In this document: in pieces, positions 34,554-43,526 of the stretch
Position numbering within the stretch: position 1 is the first letter of the stretch
Layout: every line of letters starts with the position of its first letter
Notes under the pieces: generated by a model
Told to the model about the DNA's origin: nothing
What the model saw: the letters and a program-made list of their open reading frames with translations, nothing else
Databases searched by the model: none
DNA from: Ruegeria sp. AD91A
GTDB taxonomy: Bacteria; Pseudomonadota; Alphaproteobacteria; Rhodobacterales; Rhodobacteraceae
DNA length: 64,000 bases
Reading direction: 5' to 3'
NCBI RefSeq assembly: GCF_003443535.1
Contig: NZ_CP031946.1
Coordinates: 2,232,001-2,296,000, forward strand
Program-made: the position numbers and the translations under genes

Positions 34554-35660
34554 ATGCCTGCCAAGCCTAAGATCCTCGTCACCAGCGCAAGCGGCAAGAC
34601 CGGGCTGCAAGTCGCGCTTCAGCTCAGAGCCAAAGCCTATCCTGTCCGTGCGTTCATACGGCAGAGGGATCATCGCTCTGATATCCTCGAACGCGCGGGC
34701 GCTGAACTATTCGTGGGTGACCAGTATTCGCTGAGCGACATGCGCAACGCCATGAATGGCGTGCAGCGGGCCTATCAATGCGCCCCGACGGCACCCAATG
34801 GGCTGCACTTCAACGCGGTCTTCACCGTTGCGGCTTACGAAGCTAAGATTGAGCACGTCGTTACGCTAAGCCAATGGCTTTCGAGCGTAGATCACCCGTC
34901 GCTGTTTACACGCGAAGTCTATTTAGGCGACATCCTGATCGGCATGCGCCCCGAGATGTCTGTGACCACGGTGAATGTCGGCTGGTTTGCTGAAAACTAC
35001 CTGATGGTGCTGGGCATGGCGGCCCATCTTGGGCAGTTCACAATGCCGCTTGGCGACGGCGACGTGAAAAAGAATGCTGCCCCCTCGAACGAAGATATTG
35101 CACGCGTGGCGGTCGGTGCCTTGACGGACCCGGCACGCCATGCGGGCAAGACCTACCGCCCCACGGGACCAACGCTGCTGTCACCCAACGAAGTCGCCGA
35201 AGCAATGGGCCGCGCGCTGGGGCGGCGGGTACGTTATGTCGACATTTCCGAGCGTATGATGGTCAAGGCTCTGAAAGCCCTGCGCCCAGCCAACTATTCG
35301 GAAGCGGCAGTCACCCAGCTTGCAATCTATTCAGAAGAGTACAGGCGAGGCGCCTTCGCGGTGAACGCCCCGACCGGGGATGTATTCCAAGTAAGCGGGC
35401 ACGAACCTGAAGCGTTTGAAAGCATCGTACGGCGCAAGGTCGCTGATCAACCGGACCTGGCACGCAGCCTGTTCGGCAGCATCGGTGCGATCGGCAGCTT
35501 TCTGAAGATCCTCACGACGCGCGCCTTCGATCTTGATCACGCTCAGAAGCAGCGAGACTACGTTCAGCTTTCCTCTTCGTCGTACTGCCTGGACGACGCG
35601 ACATGGACGGAAAAACACCAACCCAAGGACGTACAAGCCGCACCAATGCGCGTTGCCTAA
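34554..35660 (+). CDS. NmrA-like NAD(P)-binding protein
   Basis: This 368-residue cytoplasmic protein has the NmrA/SDR-type nucleotide motif (ILVTSASGKTGLQVA) near its start and the segments VRAFIRQRDHRSD and NVGWFAENYLMVLGM typical of NmrA-like and quinone-reductase-like proteins. It is longer than usual (about 290) because of a C-terminal extension of about 70 residues (LARSLFGSIGAIGSFLKI). AAAGGAGCG precedes the ATG at 34554. It is the first gene of a TetR-controlled set with carbonic anhydrase and a membrane protein. A redox-sensing or electrophile-reducing role is an inference. Confidence 0.8.
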   Translation: MPAKPKILVTSASGKTGLQVALQLRAKAYPVRAFIRQRDHRSDILERAGAELFVGDQYSLSDMRNAMNGVQRAYQCAPTAPNGLHFNAVFTVAAYEAKIEHVVTLSQWLSSVDHPSLFTREVYLGDILIGMRPEMSVTTVNVGWFAENYLMVLGMAAHLGQFTMPLGDGDVKKNAAPSNEDIARVAVGALTDPARHAGKTYRPTGPTLLSPNEVAEAMGRALGRRVRYVDISERMMVKALKALRPANYSEAAVTQLAIYSEEYRRGAFAVNAPTGDVFQVSGHEPEAFESIVRRKVADQPDLARSLFGSIGAIGSFLKILTTRAFDLDHAQKQRDYVQLSSSSYCLDDATWTEKHQPKDVQAAPMRVA

Positions 35661-35707
35661 CGCAGCATAAGACGAAGGTTTACCCTCCAAGACGAAAGGA
35701 CCTATTC

Positions 35708-36280
35708 ATGAACGTTCAAGACGAACTCATCACTCGAAACCAAGAATTCTCTGCGGGCTTTGACAGTGCTGGCCTACCGATCCTGCCAAAGTTGCGAACA
35801 GTAGTTCTAACCTGCGGCGATGCCCGGGTTGATCCCGCGCACATCCTCGGACTGGAGCTTGGCGACGCGGTTGTGATCCGAAACAATGGCGGACGGGTTA
35901 CACGCGCCGCAATCGAAGAAATCGCCACCCTCGCCTTTCTGGTGAGCGCTATGACGGAGGGCCGCGAAGAGGGGTTCAACGTCATCCTGATGCAGCACAC
36001 ACAATGTGGAGCCGAGCGGCTGTCCAACCCGGACCTTCAGGACGCGCTGCTGAAAAAGCTTGGGATTGACGTATCCGAATACGCAATCACGGATCAGGAA
36101 AGCGACCTTTCGGCAGACATCAAGCGTCTAGCGGCAGCACCGGAGGTACCGGACGCGATCACCGTCTCGGCCTTGCTTTACGATGTCGCCACTGGAAAAG
36201 CCCAAGAGATTACTCCAGCCGCTTCACTGGGGACGACCCGGGCCGAGGCGAGCGTATCGCAAACTGCGGCCCGAGCATGA
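35708..36280 (+). CDS. Beta-class carbonic anhydrase-like protein
   Basis: This 190-residue protein shows the beta-class zinc site: Cys36, Asp38 and Arg40 in TCGDAR, His97 and Cys100 in QHTQCG, with GDAVVIRNNGG in between. All ligands are present, so it is probably active, converting CO2 and bicarbonate. The start at 35708 follows an AAGGA site; the longer in-frame start begins inside the upstream gene. It follows the NmrA-like gene by 47 bases in a TetR-controlled operon. Why CO2 hydration is tied to this operon is unclear. Confidence 0.85.
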   Translation: MNVQDELITRNQEFSAGFDSAGLPILPKLRTVVLTCGDARVDPAHILGLELGDAVVIRNNGGRVTRAAIEEIATLAFLVSAMTEGREEGFNVILMQHTQCGAERLSNPDLQDALLKKLGIDVSEYAITDQESDLSADIKRLAAAPEVPDAITVSALLYDVATGKAQEITPAASLGTTRAEASVSQTAARA

Positions 36281-36335
36281 AGGTCTGCCCACCCTCAATT
36301 CACTTAAACAGACGCATATCGAAAGGATCGATCAG

Positions 36336-36824
36336 ATGACCCCCACAGTGATATTCCTACTTCAGTTCGCGATGAGCCTCTTTGTCTTTGCTCTGATCGC
36401 GGCGTGGTACGTTGCACCCTGGCTTGCACGGCTGTCGGCGGCGGCGGCGCTCTCAATCCTGCTGCTGCCGCATGCTTTCCGACACATCGGAATGAGCTTC
36501 ATTGTACCAAATCTCAACAACGGAGGGTTGCCCGAGGCATTTGCAACCAGCGCCAGCTATGGCGACTTGCTCTCGGCGTTTCTGGCAATCGCGGCGCTTT
36601 TCGCTTTGCGATGGAGATCAATGGCCGCCCTTCCGTTGGTGTGGGGTTTCAACATCCTTGGAACTGTCGATCTGGTGAACGCCTTGCGCCAAGCCGAGGC
36701 AATTAACTACTTTGGCCCCACTTGGTTCATTCCAACATTCTTTGTGCCGGTACTTTTGGTCACGCATGTGATGATCTTTGCACGGCTATTGAAGGCAGTT
36801 GGCCCCAAGACAGCCTCGGCATGA
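36336..36824 (+). CDS. Integral membrane protein of unknown function
   Basis: This 162-residue protein has about five hydrophobic segments (VIFLLQFAMSLFVFALIAAWY; LSAAAALSILLLPHAF; LLSAFLAIAALFAL; MAALPLVWGFNILGTVDLV; IPTFFVPVLLVTHVMIF). The start at 36336 follows GAAAGGATCGATCAG. Histidines in LPHAFRHIGM and VTHVM could bind a cofactor or metal, but no family is recognised. It closes the TetR-controlled set. Confidence 0.7.
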   Translation: MTPTVIFLLQFAMSLFVFALIAAWYVAPWLARLSAAAALSILLLPHAFRHIGMSFIVPNLNNGGLPEAFATSASYGDLLSAFLAIAALFALRWRSMAALPLVWGFNILGTVDLVNALRQAEAINYFGPTWFIPTFFVPVLLVTHVMIFARLLKAVGPKTASA

Positions 36825-37120
36825 GAGGACAGGTATTGTTCCAGGGCAGGCAGCGCTGCTGCCCGCCCCACTGAGTCTCACGGCCCAGAGCCGACCTTGA
36901 GTACGGTCTTAGAATGTTGCGGTGCGGCCCGTCGAAGCTACCATTCGCTGCGGCTGCATGATCGACGGCAGAACGAATTCACACTCCGCAGATTGAAGCG
37001 GCCGTTCGTCGCATTACAGCAAGCAATCCCGGAAGGTTTAAAACCAAGCAGCGAAATCCACTTAAGACCGACAAAGCTCGAGACCAATCGAAACAGTACA
37101 GATACAAAAGCGCAGCCGTC
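36825..37120. other. Non-coding stretch with degenerate repeat words
   Basis: No gene is visible. It contains TGCGGCCCGTC (36923-36933, also at 15260-15270) and TTCGCTGCGG (36944-36953, also at 37830-37839). Confidence 0.4.
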
Positions 37121-37582
37121 TTAGTCAGGGATTTCCACTGTTCCGACTATGTGAGTTCGCCTCAGAGGCAACGCTTGGTATGCTGAGGCGATATCTGTTG
37201 TCGCGATGCCGCTGCCAGTCATCCCTTCATAGCGCCCCGTCCCGGTGATGATTTCCCAGGTGTTTGCCGCGCCTTTTTCTCCTGCCTTCCATCGCATGGT
37301 AAAAGTGTCATCACCTTCACCGAATACGCATATTCCATTGATCGAGTTGGTGCCGTCTTCGAACCCAAATCCCGAACCCAAACATCTGGCGGGCCCGTCA
37401 TCCATTGGACCTTCAATTACTTCGAAACCACCAGTGTTGTCCGTCAGATGAAAAATGTGATCACCAAGATCAAAATTCTCTTGGTTCAGAGGGTAGACAT
37501 TGTTGATCTCGATGCGTTGCTCGTCAGCACTGGCAGGAACACCAAGTATCGCCAAAAGCTGGATGATCCATAAGATTCTCAT
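37121..37582 (-). CDS. Secreted protein of unknown function
   Basis: This 153-residue protein starts MRILWIIQLLAILGVPASAD, a signal peptide cleaved probably after ASA near residue 19, and continues as an acidic beta-rich domain. ARCLGSGFGFEDG, two cysteines, and TGTGRYEGMTGSGI suggest a small beta-barrel resembling allene-oxide-cyclase-like or dirigent-like folds. GGAGAG precedes the start at 37580-37582. It stands alone, convergent with the carbonic anhydrase operon. No function is assigned. Confidence 0.7.
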   Translation of the reverse strand: MRILWIIQLLAILGVPASADEQRIEINNVYPLNQENFDLGDHIFHLTDNTGGFEVIEGPMDDGPARCLGSGFGFEDGTNSINGICVFGEGDDTFTMRWKAGEKGAANTWEIITGTGRYEGMTGSGIATTDIASAYQALPLRRTHIVGTVEIPD

Positions 37583-37967
37583 TTGGCTCTCCAAAAAATG
37601 TCACTCATCTTAAGGGCCTTCAAAGCATTTACAATCAGCAAGAATGCTGATGACCGTCCACTTATAGTGTGTGGGGAAAGCGCTAATACAATCTCGAGAT
37701 TGGGCCTTCACGGTCGTTAGATCGGACACAGAAAGTTAAGCTGACGGGTAAATCTGCCCGACGAGGTGGCCCAAATCGGCCATTGGCAATGGCTTGATGC
37801 ATCCGCGGTTCAGCCCGCCGAAGGGGGTGTTCGCTGCGGTTGCGAGTTGCCCGGGAAGATGAGGTCATTCTCACGGCAGACACCCTGTCGCCGCCCTAAG
37901 GTTCACAGGAGGCCCAAGACAATGTAGGTTTCTTGTGAAAGCATAACGGCAATAGGCGTAGATCAGA
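37583..37967. other. Non-coding stretch with degenerate repeat words
   Basis: No gene is visible. CGGCCATTG (37777-37785, also 7329-7337) and TTCGCTGCGG (37830-37839, also 36944-36953) place it in the decayed-repeat group. Promoters for the flanking divergent genes must lie here. Confidence 0.4.
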
Positions 37968-38879
37968 ATGGCCCGACAGCTCTCACTCGAAGGTGATAAG
38001 ACCTTTCTGGTTTACGCCGGCACTGGCACCGACCTGATATTCAATCATGGAGTTGAGTTACCCGGTTTCGCGTCGTTTCCATTGCTGGAAGAACCTGGCA
38101 CCAGGGCAATACTGGCCGGTCAAATGCAGGCACTTGTCGATCTCGCCCGAGAAATGAATGTCGGATGCATCCTTGATGCGCCCACTTGGATGGCGAACGC
38201 CGACCGGGCAGCGCCCTTGGGGTACAATGCAGAACGGCTCAGTGAGGTGAACAAAGATGCGGTGAGTTTGATGGAGGACCTGCGCCAAGCATCTGCTCGC
38301 GATGACGTACTGGTGTCGGCCTGCATCGGCCCGCGTTATGATCCATACGCCGACATCCCGCCGGTACCCGTCGAAGATGCACGTCAATACCACGCCGCTC
38401 AAATACAAAGCCTGAAAGACACAAGCGTCGATCTGGTCACTGCTTATACATTCAACCGTCCATGCGAGGCAGCGGGTTGCATCCTCGCCGCCCGAGACGC
38501 TGATCTGCCAATCATCATGTCTCTGGTTGTTGAGACAGACGGGCGCCTGGTAGACGGAACCAAACTTGTGGACGGCATAAACCAAATCGACGCGGCAACC
38601 GGCTCGGCGGCGCTGTTTTTTATGGTCAACTGCGCCCATCCGACCCATTTCGGCAGAGCGCTTGGCAACCACCCCCGACTTAGAGGCCTGGTGGCGAACG
38701 CTTCGAGTTGCTCGCATGCGGAACTTGACGAAGCCGATGAGCTGGACGAAGGCGATCCAATTGAACTTGGCAAACAGATTGCCTCGATTGCGCAGCAGAA
38801 TCCGTCGATTCAAGTATTTGGAGGGTGCTGCGGTACAGACATGCGCCACCTGAAATCGATGATCAGCGAATTGGCGTAG
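37968..38879 (+). CDS. Homocysteine S-methyltransferase family protein
   Basis: This 303-residue barrel protein has the zinc-thiolate ligands of the family: Cys222 in VNCAHP and Cys287-Cys288 in GGCCGT. It would move a methyl group from a donor such as S-methylmethionine or a betaine to homocysteine or a related thiol. Residues 62-74 (EMNVGCILDAPTW) and NRPCEAAGCILAA fit the barrel. It stands alone between non-coding stretches. Methyl donors such as DMSP or betaine are common in marine roseobacters, but the donor here is not readable. Confidence 0.85.
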   Translation: MARQLSLEGDKTFLVYAGTGTDLIFNHGVELPGFASFPLLEEPGTRAILAGQMQALVDLAREMNVGCILDAPTWMANADRAAPLGYNAERLSEVNKDAVSLMEDLRQASARDDVLVSACIGPRYDPYADIPPVPVEDARQYHAAQIQSLKDTSVDLVTAYTFNRPCEAAGCILAARDADLPIIMSLVVETDGRLVDGTKLVDGINQIDAATGSAALFFMVNCAHPTHFGRALGNHPRLRGLVANASSCSHAELDEADELDEGDPIELGKQIASIAQQNPSIQVFGGCCGTDMRHLKSMISELA

Positions 38880-39194
38880 CCAACTTGGTTCAATCTGCGC
38901 GTTAACGCCGAGATCTGAGGCGATACCGAGATTTCTTTCCGCAACTTGTTAGGAGCGGCCGAATACAATCATTGATCGCGTTCAAATGCTTATCGGTATT
39001 TTCTCGTAAAGCGGACTTTTATGCATGTTGCAGCCCTTCGGGCTCTATAGGGCAGGTCCAGCCGTCGCGTAGAAAGCTCTGACCGGTCGATTTAAACGCC
39101 TTGGTTCACACTATTGCTTGTGTATCATGTCACGAAACGGTGCCGCCTTACAGATATACACCTTCCATGGTCGCACTTCTGCGGAGTGACGTTA
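38880..39194. other. Intergenic region before the kinase-TolB-TPR gene
   Basis: No gene is visible in these 315 bases. A short hairpin AGCCC-TTC-GGGCT lies near 39032-39044 but has no T-run. The promoter of the gene at 39195 must be here; no clear -35/-10 pair was found. Confidence 0.4.
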
Positions 39195-41693
39195 ATGCCC
39201 GCTATCGATGATCTCTCATGGCCTGAAGCTTACATTGAGCTTCTGCCGCTGATAACTGACAGGTGGTCAGTGAAGGGTGAAATTTATTTTCACCGGCAAC
39301 TAAGTGCCGGCAAGTCCGGTGCCCTTGTTTTTATTGTCGACATCACTTGCGACGCATTCAGCGGCCAGGCCATTCTCAAATTTGACGCCCTGCCCGATCC
39401 GGAATGGAAAGAAAAGGCCGAAACCCAGCGACATCTGAAGGCGTTTGAAGCGGTTCCTGCGTTTGGATCAAAGCATCTGGCACGCATTGTCCATTCTTTG
39501 GAACACGACGGTAAGGTCGCGATCCTTTCCACCGTTGTGGCGCAAGGACTTGAATACTCTCTTCCTTGGAATGATTGCGGCTACGAGCTGGCCTTGAACG
39601 TTCTTGAGCGGCTGTCGAGAAGCCTGCTTGATGACTGGAACGTCGATTATGAAATGGCGCCCGGATTGCAGTCGCCCGGGGAACTGCTTTCCGGATGGCT
39701 CGGCTACAGACTGGACTCTGAACCAGGTCGGCTGCATCACTTTCTTTCGGATGTTTGCGGTCATGACCCGAACGAACGTTGTCTGATGTTTGAAGGGCAC
39801 TGGTACCCAAACCCGCTGGCTTTTGCCTACGATGAGAACCTGCCAAGCCGGTTGAGCGTAAGAGCGGCAAAGGGTCGGGTGCATGGGGACCTCCATGGTT
39901 ACAATGTACTGGTTCGAGCGCACCAAAGCCGTGATCCCGATTATTTTCTGATCGATTTGGCGTTGTACGTAAACAAACAGTTTTTGTTTTACGACCACGC
40001 GTATTTCGAATTGGCATACCTGTTGGCGCGGCGCGGAAACTGCATACCTGCCCAATGGGATGCCATCCTTGATGATCTTGGCCTCTTTCATTCAAAACAC
40101 CACACATTGGGGCTTTGGCAGGATGATGTCGGCATCGTCGAATTTGTCAGAGCTTTGCGGCGTGGGGCGATGAGTTGGGTTGAGCGCCACGAAAGCCATC
40201 GGCTCAGTTTTATGGAAAGCCAATACTTGCTGGCCCGTGTCGCAGTGGGCCTGAATTTCGCACACAAGAACCTCAGTGTCGCTGCTCGCAGCCACGCATT
40301 CTTGTACGCAGCCCACAACCTTAAAGACTACATGACGCTCAACAATGTTGAGTGGCCCCGGCACGGACCAGTTTTCCGCTTTCCGACAGCGCAAGAAACT
40401 TTGTCCAGCAATCGAACTGAAACCGAAACACTTGCACCAAAAACAGAGCCGCCGGCCGAAAAAGACCGTCTGTTTGATCAGATGGTCACACAGCTTCCAA
40501 CACCGCAAAAGCCAGTAGTCGCAGTGCTGCCTTTCGATTGCCTCAGTGGACAAAGCGACACCAATGGGTTTGTGGCGGGCATCAACCATGAACTTGTGAC
40601 CGAACTGGCAAAAGTGGATTGGCTATCGGTGGTCTCTCCTACTTCAACCAAGCTCCTCAAAGATGCTTCTTTGGCCGGCGAAGAGATCGCACAACGTCTC
40701 GGGGCGCATTATTTGGTAGAGGGTAGCGTGCGCTATGACGATCAGCGCGTTCGTGTGACCGCCCATCTGGTAGACACATCAACTGGGCATGATCTTTGGG
40801 CTGATCGTCTGGACCACAAAACGGAAGATGTTTTTTCCCTCCAGGAGGAAATTGCGTCAGCCGTTGTCGGGCACATAGATTGGGAGTTGCGGTTTGACTT
40901 GCGCGAACAAGCCCGATTGAAACGTGGTGAAATCAACGTATGGGACAGGGTTCAAAAAGCACTGTGGCATCTGTTCAAATTCACAGATGAAGATACTCAG
41001 AAAGCAAAAGATATCTTAACAAGAACCATCGATATCACACCAGACTATGCGCTCGCGCACGCAGTGATGGCAAACGCCGAGCTTCGAAAACTGTTCTTCG
41101 TCCAGGTCGATGATCGGGCAGAGGCGAAGGAACGCGCGCTCTATCACGCGGAGCGCGCCGTGGCCCTGGATGAACAAAGCAGTTTCGCGCATGCCACTCT
41201 TGCCCGTGCCTACACTCAGTATAACAAACACGATACCGCGATTGCAGAGGCACAACTTGCCGTCAGTCTTAACCCAAGTGCAGCAAACGCGCATTTGGTT
41301 CTCGGATATGCACATCTGGCAAATGGGCAGGCGAAGCCTGCGTTGTCCCATTTCGAGACAGCAACCCGGTTTGGCCCATCAGGTCCATATATCAAGGTGA
41401 AACTGCTGGCCAAAGCTTTCTGCCTTTATGTTCTCGACAGTTTTGATCAGGCGGAAACTTGTGCGAGAACAGCTTTGGAGGGAAAATCGGTTGATCCATT
41501 CGGCCGTTATGTGTTGGCGGTAATACTGATACGACAAAAAGCTCCGGATGAAGCGAGACGAATAATCAATCAGAGCAAAGAAAAACGCCCCGACATGACC
41601 TGTTCGCGCGTCCGTCTGGCCTTCGAAAACCTGCAAAAAAGCGATCTTGACAGATTTGTCGGAGACCTCCGGGAAGCTGGTTTGCCGGATTGA
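39195..41693 (+). CDS. APH-like kinase domain fused to a TolB/FlgO-like domain and TPR repeats
   Basis: This 832-residue protein has an unusual layout. Residues 1-400 resemble an aminoglycoside-phosphotransferase-like kinase: a glycine loop (SAGKSGALVF, 37-46), Lys62 in AILKFD, the catalytic loop HGDLHGYN (230-237) and a metal Asp254 in FLIDLALY. A linker (400-435) leads to a TolB/FlgO-like domain (VVAVLPFDCLS, 441-451; then LGAHYLVEGSVR and HDLWADRLD), as found after adenylate cyclase domains in alphaproteobacteria. Residues about 580-832 are TPR-like repeats (SLNPSAANAHLVLGYAHLANG). No signal peptide or membrane segment is seen. The start at 39195 removes a cysteine-rich in-frame extension. 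It stands alone; its substrate is unknown. Confidence 0.8.
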   Translation: MPAIDDLSWPEAYIELLPLITDRWSVKGEIYFHRQLSAGKSGALVFIVDITCDAFSGQAILKFDALPDPEWKEKAETQRHLKAFEAVPAFGSKHLARIVHSLEHDGKVAILSTVVAQGLEYSLPWNDCGYELALNVLERLSRSLLDDWNVDYEMAPGLQSPGELLSGWLGYRLDSEPGRLHHFLSDVCGHDPNERCLMFEGHWYPNPLAFAYDENLPSRLSVRAAKGRVHGDLHGYNVLVRAHQSRDPDYFLIDLALYVNKQFLFYDHAYFELAYLLARRGNCIPAQWDAILDDLGLFHSKHHTLGLWQDDVGIVEFVRALRRGAMSWVERHESHRLSFMESQYLLARVAVGLNFAHKNLSVAARSHAFLYAAHNLKDYMTLNNVEWPRHGPVFRFPTAQETLSSNRTETETLAPKTEPPAEKDRLFDQMVTQLPTPQKPVVAVLPFDCLSGQSDTNGFVAGINHELVTELAKVDWLSVVSPTSTKLLKDASLAGEEIAQRLGAHYLVEGSVRYDDQRVRVTAHLVDTSTGHDLWADRLDHKTEDVFSLQEEIASAVVGHIDWELRFDLREQARLKRGEINVWDRVQKALWHLFKFTDEDTQKAKDILTRTIDITPDYALAHAVMANAELRKLFFVQVDDRAEAKERALYHAERAVALDEQSSFAHATLARAYTQYNKHDTAIAEAQLAVSLNPSAANAHLVLGYAHLANGQAKPALSHFETATRFGPSGPYIKVKLLAKAFCLYVLDSFDQAETCARTALEGKSVDPFGRYVLAVILIRQKAPDEARRIINQSKEKRPDMTCSRVRLAFENLQKSDLDRFVGDLREAGLPD

Positions 41694-41790
41694 GCTTCAC
41701 CTTCTGCGGACTGGCCGTGAGGCATAGAATTCCATTCAATTCGCCTTGCCCAAAATGAGGCCAGGCACAATACCGCTGGAAGCACATGTA

Positions 41791-42717
41791 TCAATGAGGC
41801 GGATGGTCCGCAGCGGTTGGTCGATGGTGCAAACGGGTTGCGATCAAAACGCCACTAACAATCAGCACACCGCCGAAACCTTGATAGATCTGGAGATCCA
41901 CGCCCTTTAGGGCTACAGCTTCGACCGTAACGAGTATCGGCACGAGATATGCAAATAGCGAGGCTGTCGACGCACCAACTTCGTTTGTGCCGAAATTAAG
42001 CAGGTGCAGATAGATAGCACCCATACCAACTCCGACGAACAGGATCGAGCCCCAGACCTGCCAAGAGTAGTCTAATGGTCGAAATGTGCCAGCTTCATGT
42101 ATCACAACGAACGGCAGCAGAACGACAATGCCAACAACGAAAATCACGAACAAACCTTCGTCGGGCTTAAGATGTATGTGCCATTTCTTGAGAAGAACCA
42201 AATAAAGCCCGCGGCAGGCATTGGAGGCTATCATCAAAAGGAAGGCGAGATGCGGGTTGAAATTGATTAGATTTTCCAAATCACCACGAAATGCAAAAAC
42301 CAGCGCTCCAAAGAGTGCGATGGCGACACCCAGATACTGAACTGCTCGCAATCGTTCGTTAAGCAACAATGCCGAAAACAAGATCGTGAGCAAAGGCACA
42401 CTGGTATATCCGGCACCAAGATCTATCAGATCATTGGATTGGAGCGCTGTATATACAAACCAGGGCGTAGCCACCACGCCAATGCAAGCAAGGATTGTAG
42501 TACGGAGCCAACTGCCCTGAAAATGCTGGAATGGGTTGCTCCGTCCCTTCAGAACAAGTGGTAAAACAAATATTGCTGCAATCAGGCAGCGCCAAAACGT
42601 TAATACAACCGGATGAACTTCGTTGACTGCCAGATTGCCGAACAAAAAGTTCCCGGCGCTGATCAGCATTGCAAGCAACAATGCCCCGTAAGCCAGTGCA
42701 GTTTTGTTCATTTTCAT
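41791..42717 (-). CDS. EamA/DMT-family transporter
   Basis: This 308-residue inner-membrane protein has ten hydrophobic segments in two EamA repeats (ISAGNFLFGNLAVNEVHPV; VPLLTILFSALLLNERLRAVQ in repeat one, ASTASLFAYLVPILVTVEA in repeat two). The start at 42715-42717 (MKMNKTALAYG) lies just before the first helix; the frame is open to 42891, but that part is repeat-like and basic. It is probably a metabolite exporter. It is convergent with the kinase gene and shares family but little context with the exporter at 6149. Confidence 0.85.
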   Translation of the reverse strand: MKMNKTALAYGALLLAMLISAGNFLFGNLAVNEVHPVVLTFWRCLIAAIFVLPLVLKGRSNPFQHFQGSWLRTTILACIGVVATPWFVYTALQSNDLIDLGAGYTSVPLLTILFSALLLNERLRAVQYLGVAIALFGALVFAFRGDLENLINFNPHLAFLLMIASNACRGLYLVLLKKWHIHLKPDEGLFVIFVVGIVVLLPFVVIHEAGTFRPLDYSWQVWGSILFVGVGMGAIYLHLLNFGTNEVGASTASLFAYLVPILVTVEAVALKGVDLQIYQGFGGVLIVSGVLIATRLHHRPTAADHPPH

Positions 42718-43526
42718 GGTTACATCAGAGCATGACCGGCTTTTGAAACAAAGCTTCAATCGATGCAGCCATTGTGTAAAAACCACCTTTAAAAACTTGC
42801 ACTGCTTTGACCTCGAAACTCGGAAAGCGGCCCAAAGGAGACCTTCAGAGTGGTTCTGTGATGCTGCGGTCGCAGCCCTCGAAGCGGCCATCGTAACAGT
42901 TCTGTCGAATGACTGTTTTGCCTTGTTACTGGTCGGCGCCGAGTCATTAGATCATCTTCTGCAGTTTCCTATCGGCGCGGATATCGGTCGTGAAATATGA
43001 CCGCTTGTCCTCGGCTGTGCCTGCGGGCCGCACCACCCCTGTCGAATAGCGTTGCCTCGCCCCCCCCCGCGTTTGCCACGTGGCAGATTAGCAGGAACAG
43101 GCAGCTTCGCTGTCTGACCTGCAAATCAGCTCTGATTGTCCGAAAGGGAAGTCAGAACAAACCAAACTGTCTGCGGGAGCATAATAAGGGGGCGGCGTGT
43201 TAGTTGATGACGTAAAGGTCAAATTCAACTGATGTCCAACGTTGGGGGCGCCATCTGATGTCGAACGTTCACCTTGTTTCTGGTCCACCTGTGACGGTTG
43301 GGTCAGATTCGTGTGACGTTCAACAGGAAATGTAGAACGTCACTGATACTTGACTCAATCGATATCCAAAACCTCAACAAATCGGCCAATCACGTCATCC
43401 ATTTCTGACCCAAACGTCAAGCAAATCTGACCCAGAGCGAGCAGAACCCCCTCATCGGCACTGCTAACGATAGTCGCCGAACCAGCTTGCCAAATAGCCC
43501 ATTCCCGGGCTTTAAACACAAACGCT
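42718..43526. other. Long non-coding stretch (809 bases)
   Basis: No credible gene is visible. It contains GCTGCGGTCGCAGCC and AGCGGCCAT words like other gaps, a run of nine C near 43057-43065, and a cluster of short direct and inverted repeats (see 43229-43269) with AACGTT, GACGTT and CAGATT words. It may hold the remains of a mobile element. Confidence 0.4.
43229..43269. repeat. Direct repeat CTGATGTCNAACGTT
   Basis: CTGATGTCCAACGTT (43229-43243) and CTGATGTCGAACGTT (43255-43269) differ at one of 15 positions and are 26 bases apart. Related GACGTTC and GAACGTC words follow up to 43346. The origin is unknown; a decayed element end is possible. Confidence 0.5.

Noticed and set aside
38058..38849. 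263-residue open frame on the minus strand
   Set aside because: Antisense to the homocysteine methyltransferase-family gene, low-complexity and without a plausible start.
39376..40107. 243-residue open frame on the minus strand
   Set aside because: Antisense to the kinase domain, whose catalytic motifs are read on the plus strand.
39195..41693. Reading the protein as an adenylate cyclase with TPR tail
   Set aside because: The tail fits, but the N-terminal 400 residues show kinase-type HGDLHGYN and no cyclase catalytic motifs.
42718..42891. 58-codon extension of the second EamA exporter
   Set aside because: It is basic, has no ribosome site and covers repeat-type DNA; MKMNK at 42717 fits the family.
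42718..43526. Insertion sequence in the long gap
   Set aside because: Repeats are present, but no transposase fragment or paired terminal repeats could be seen.
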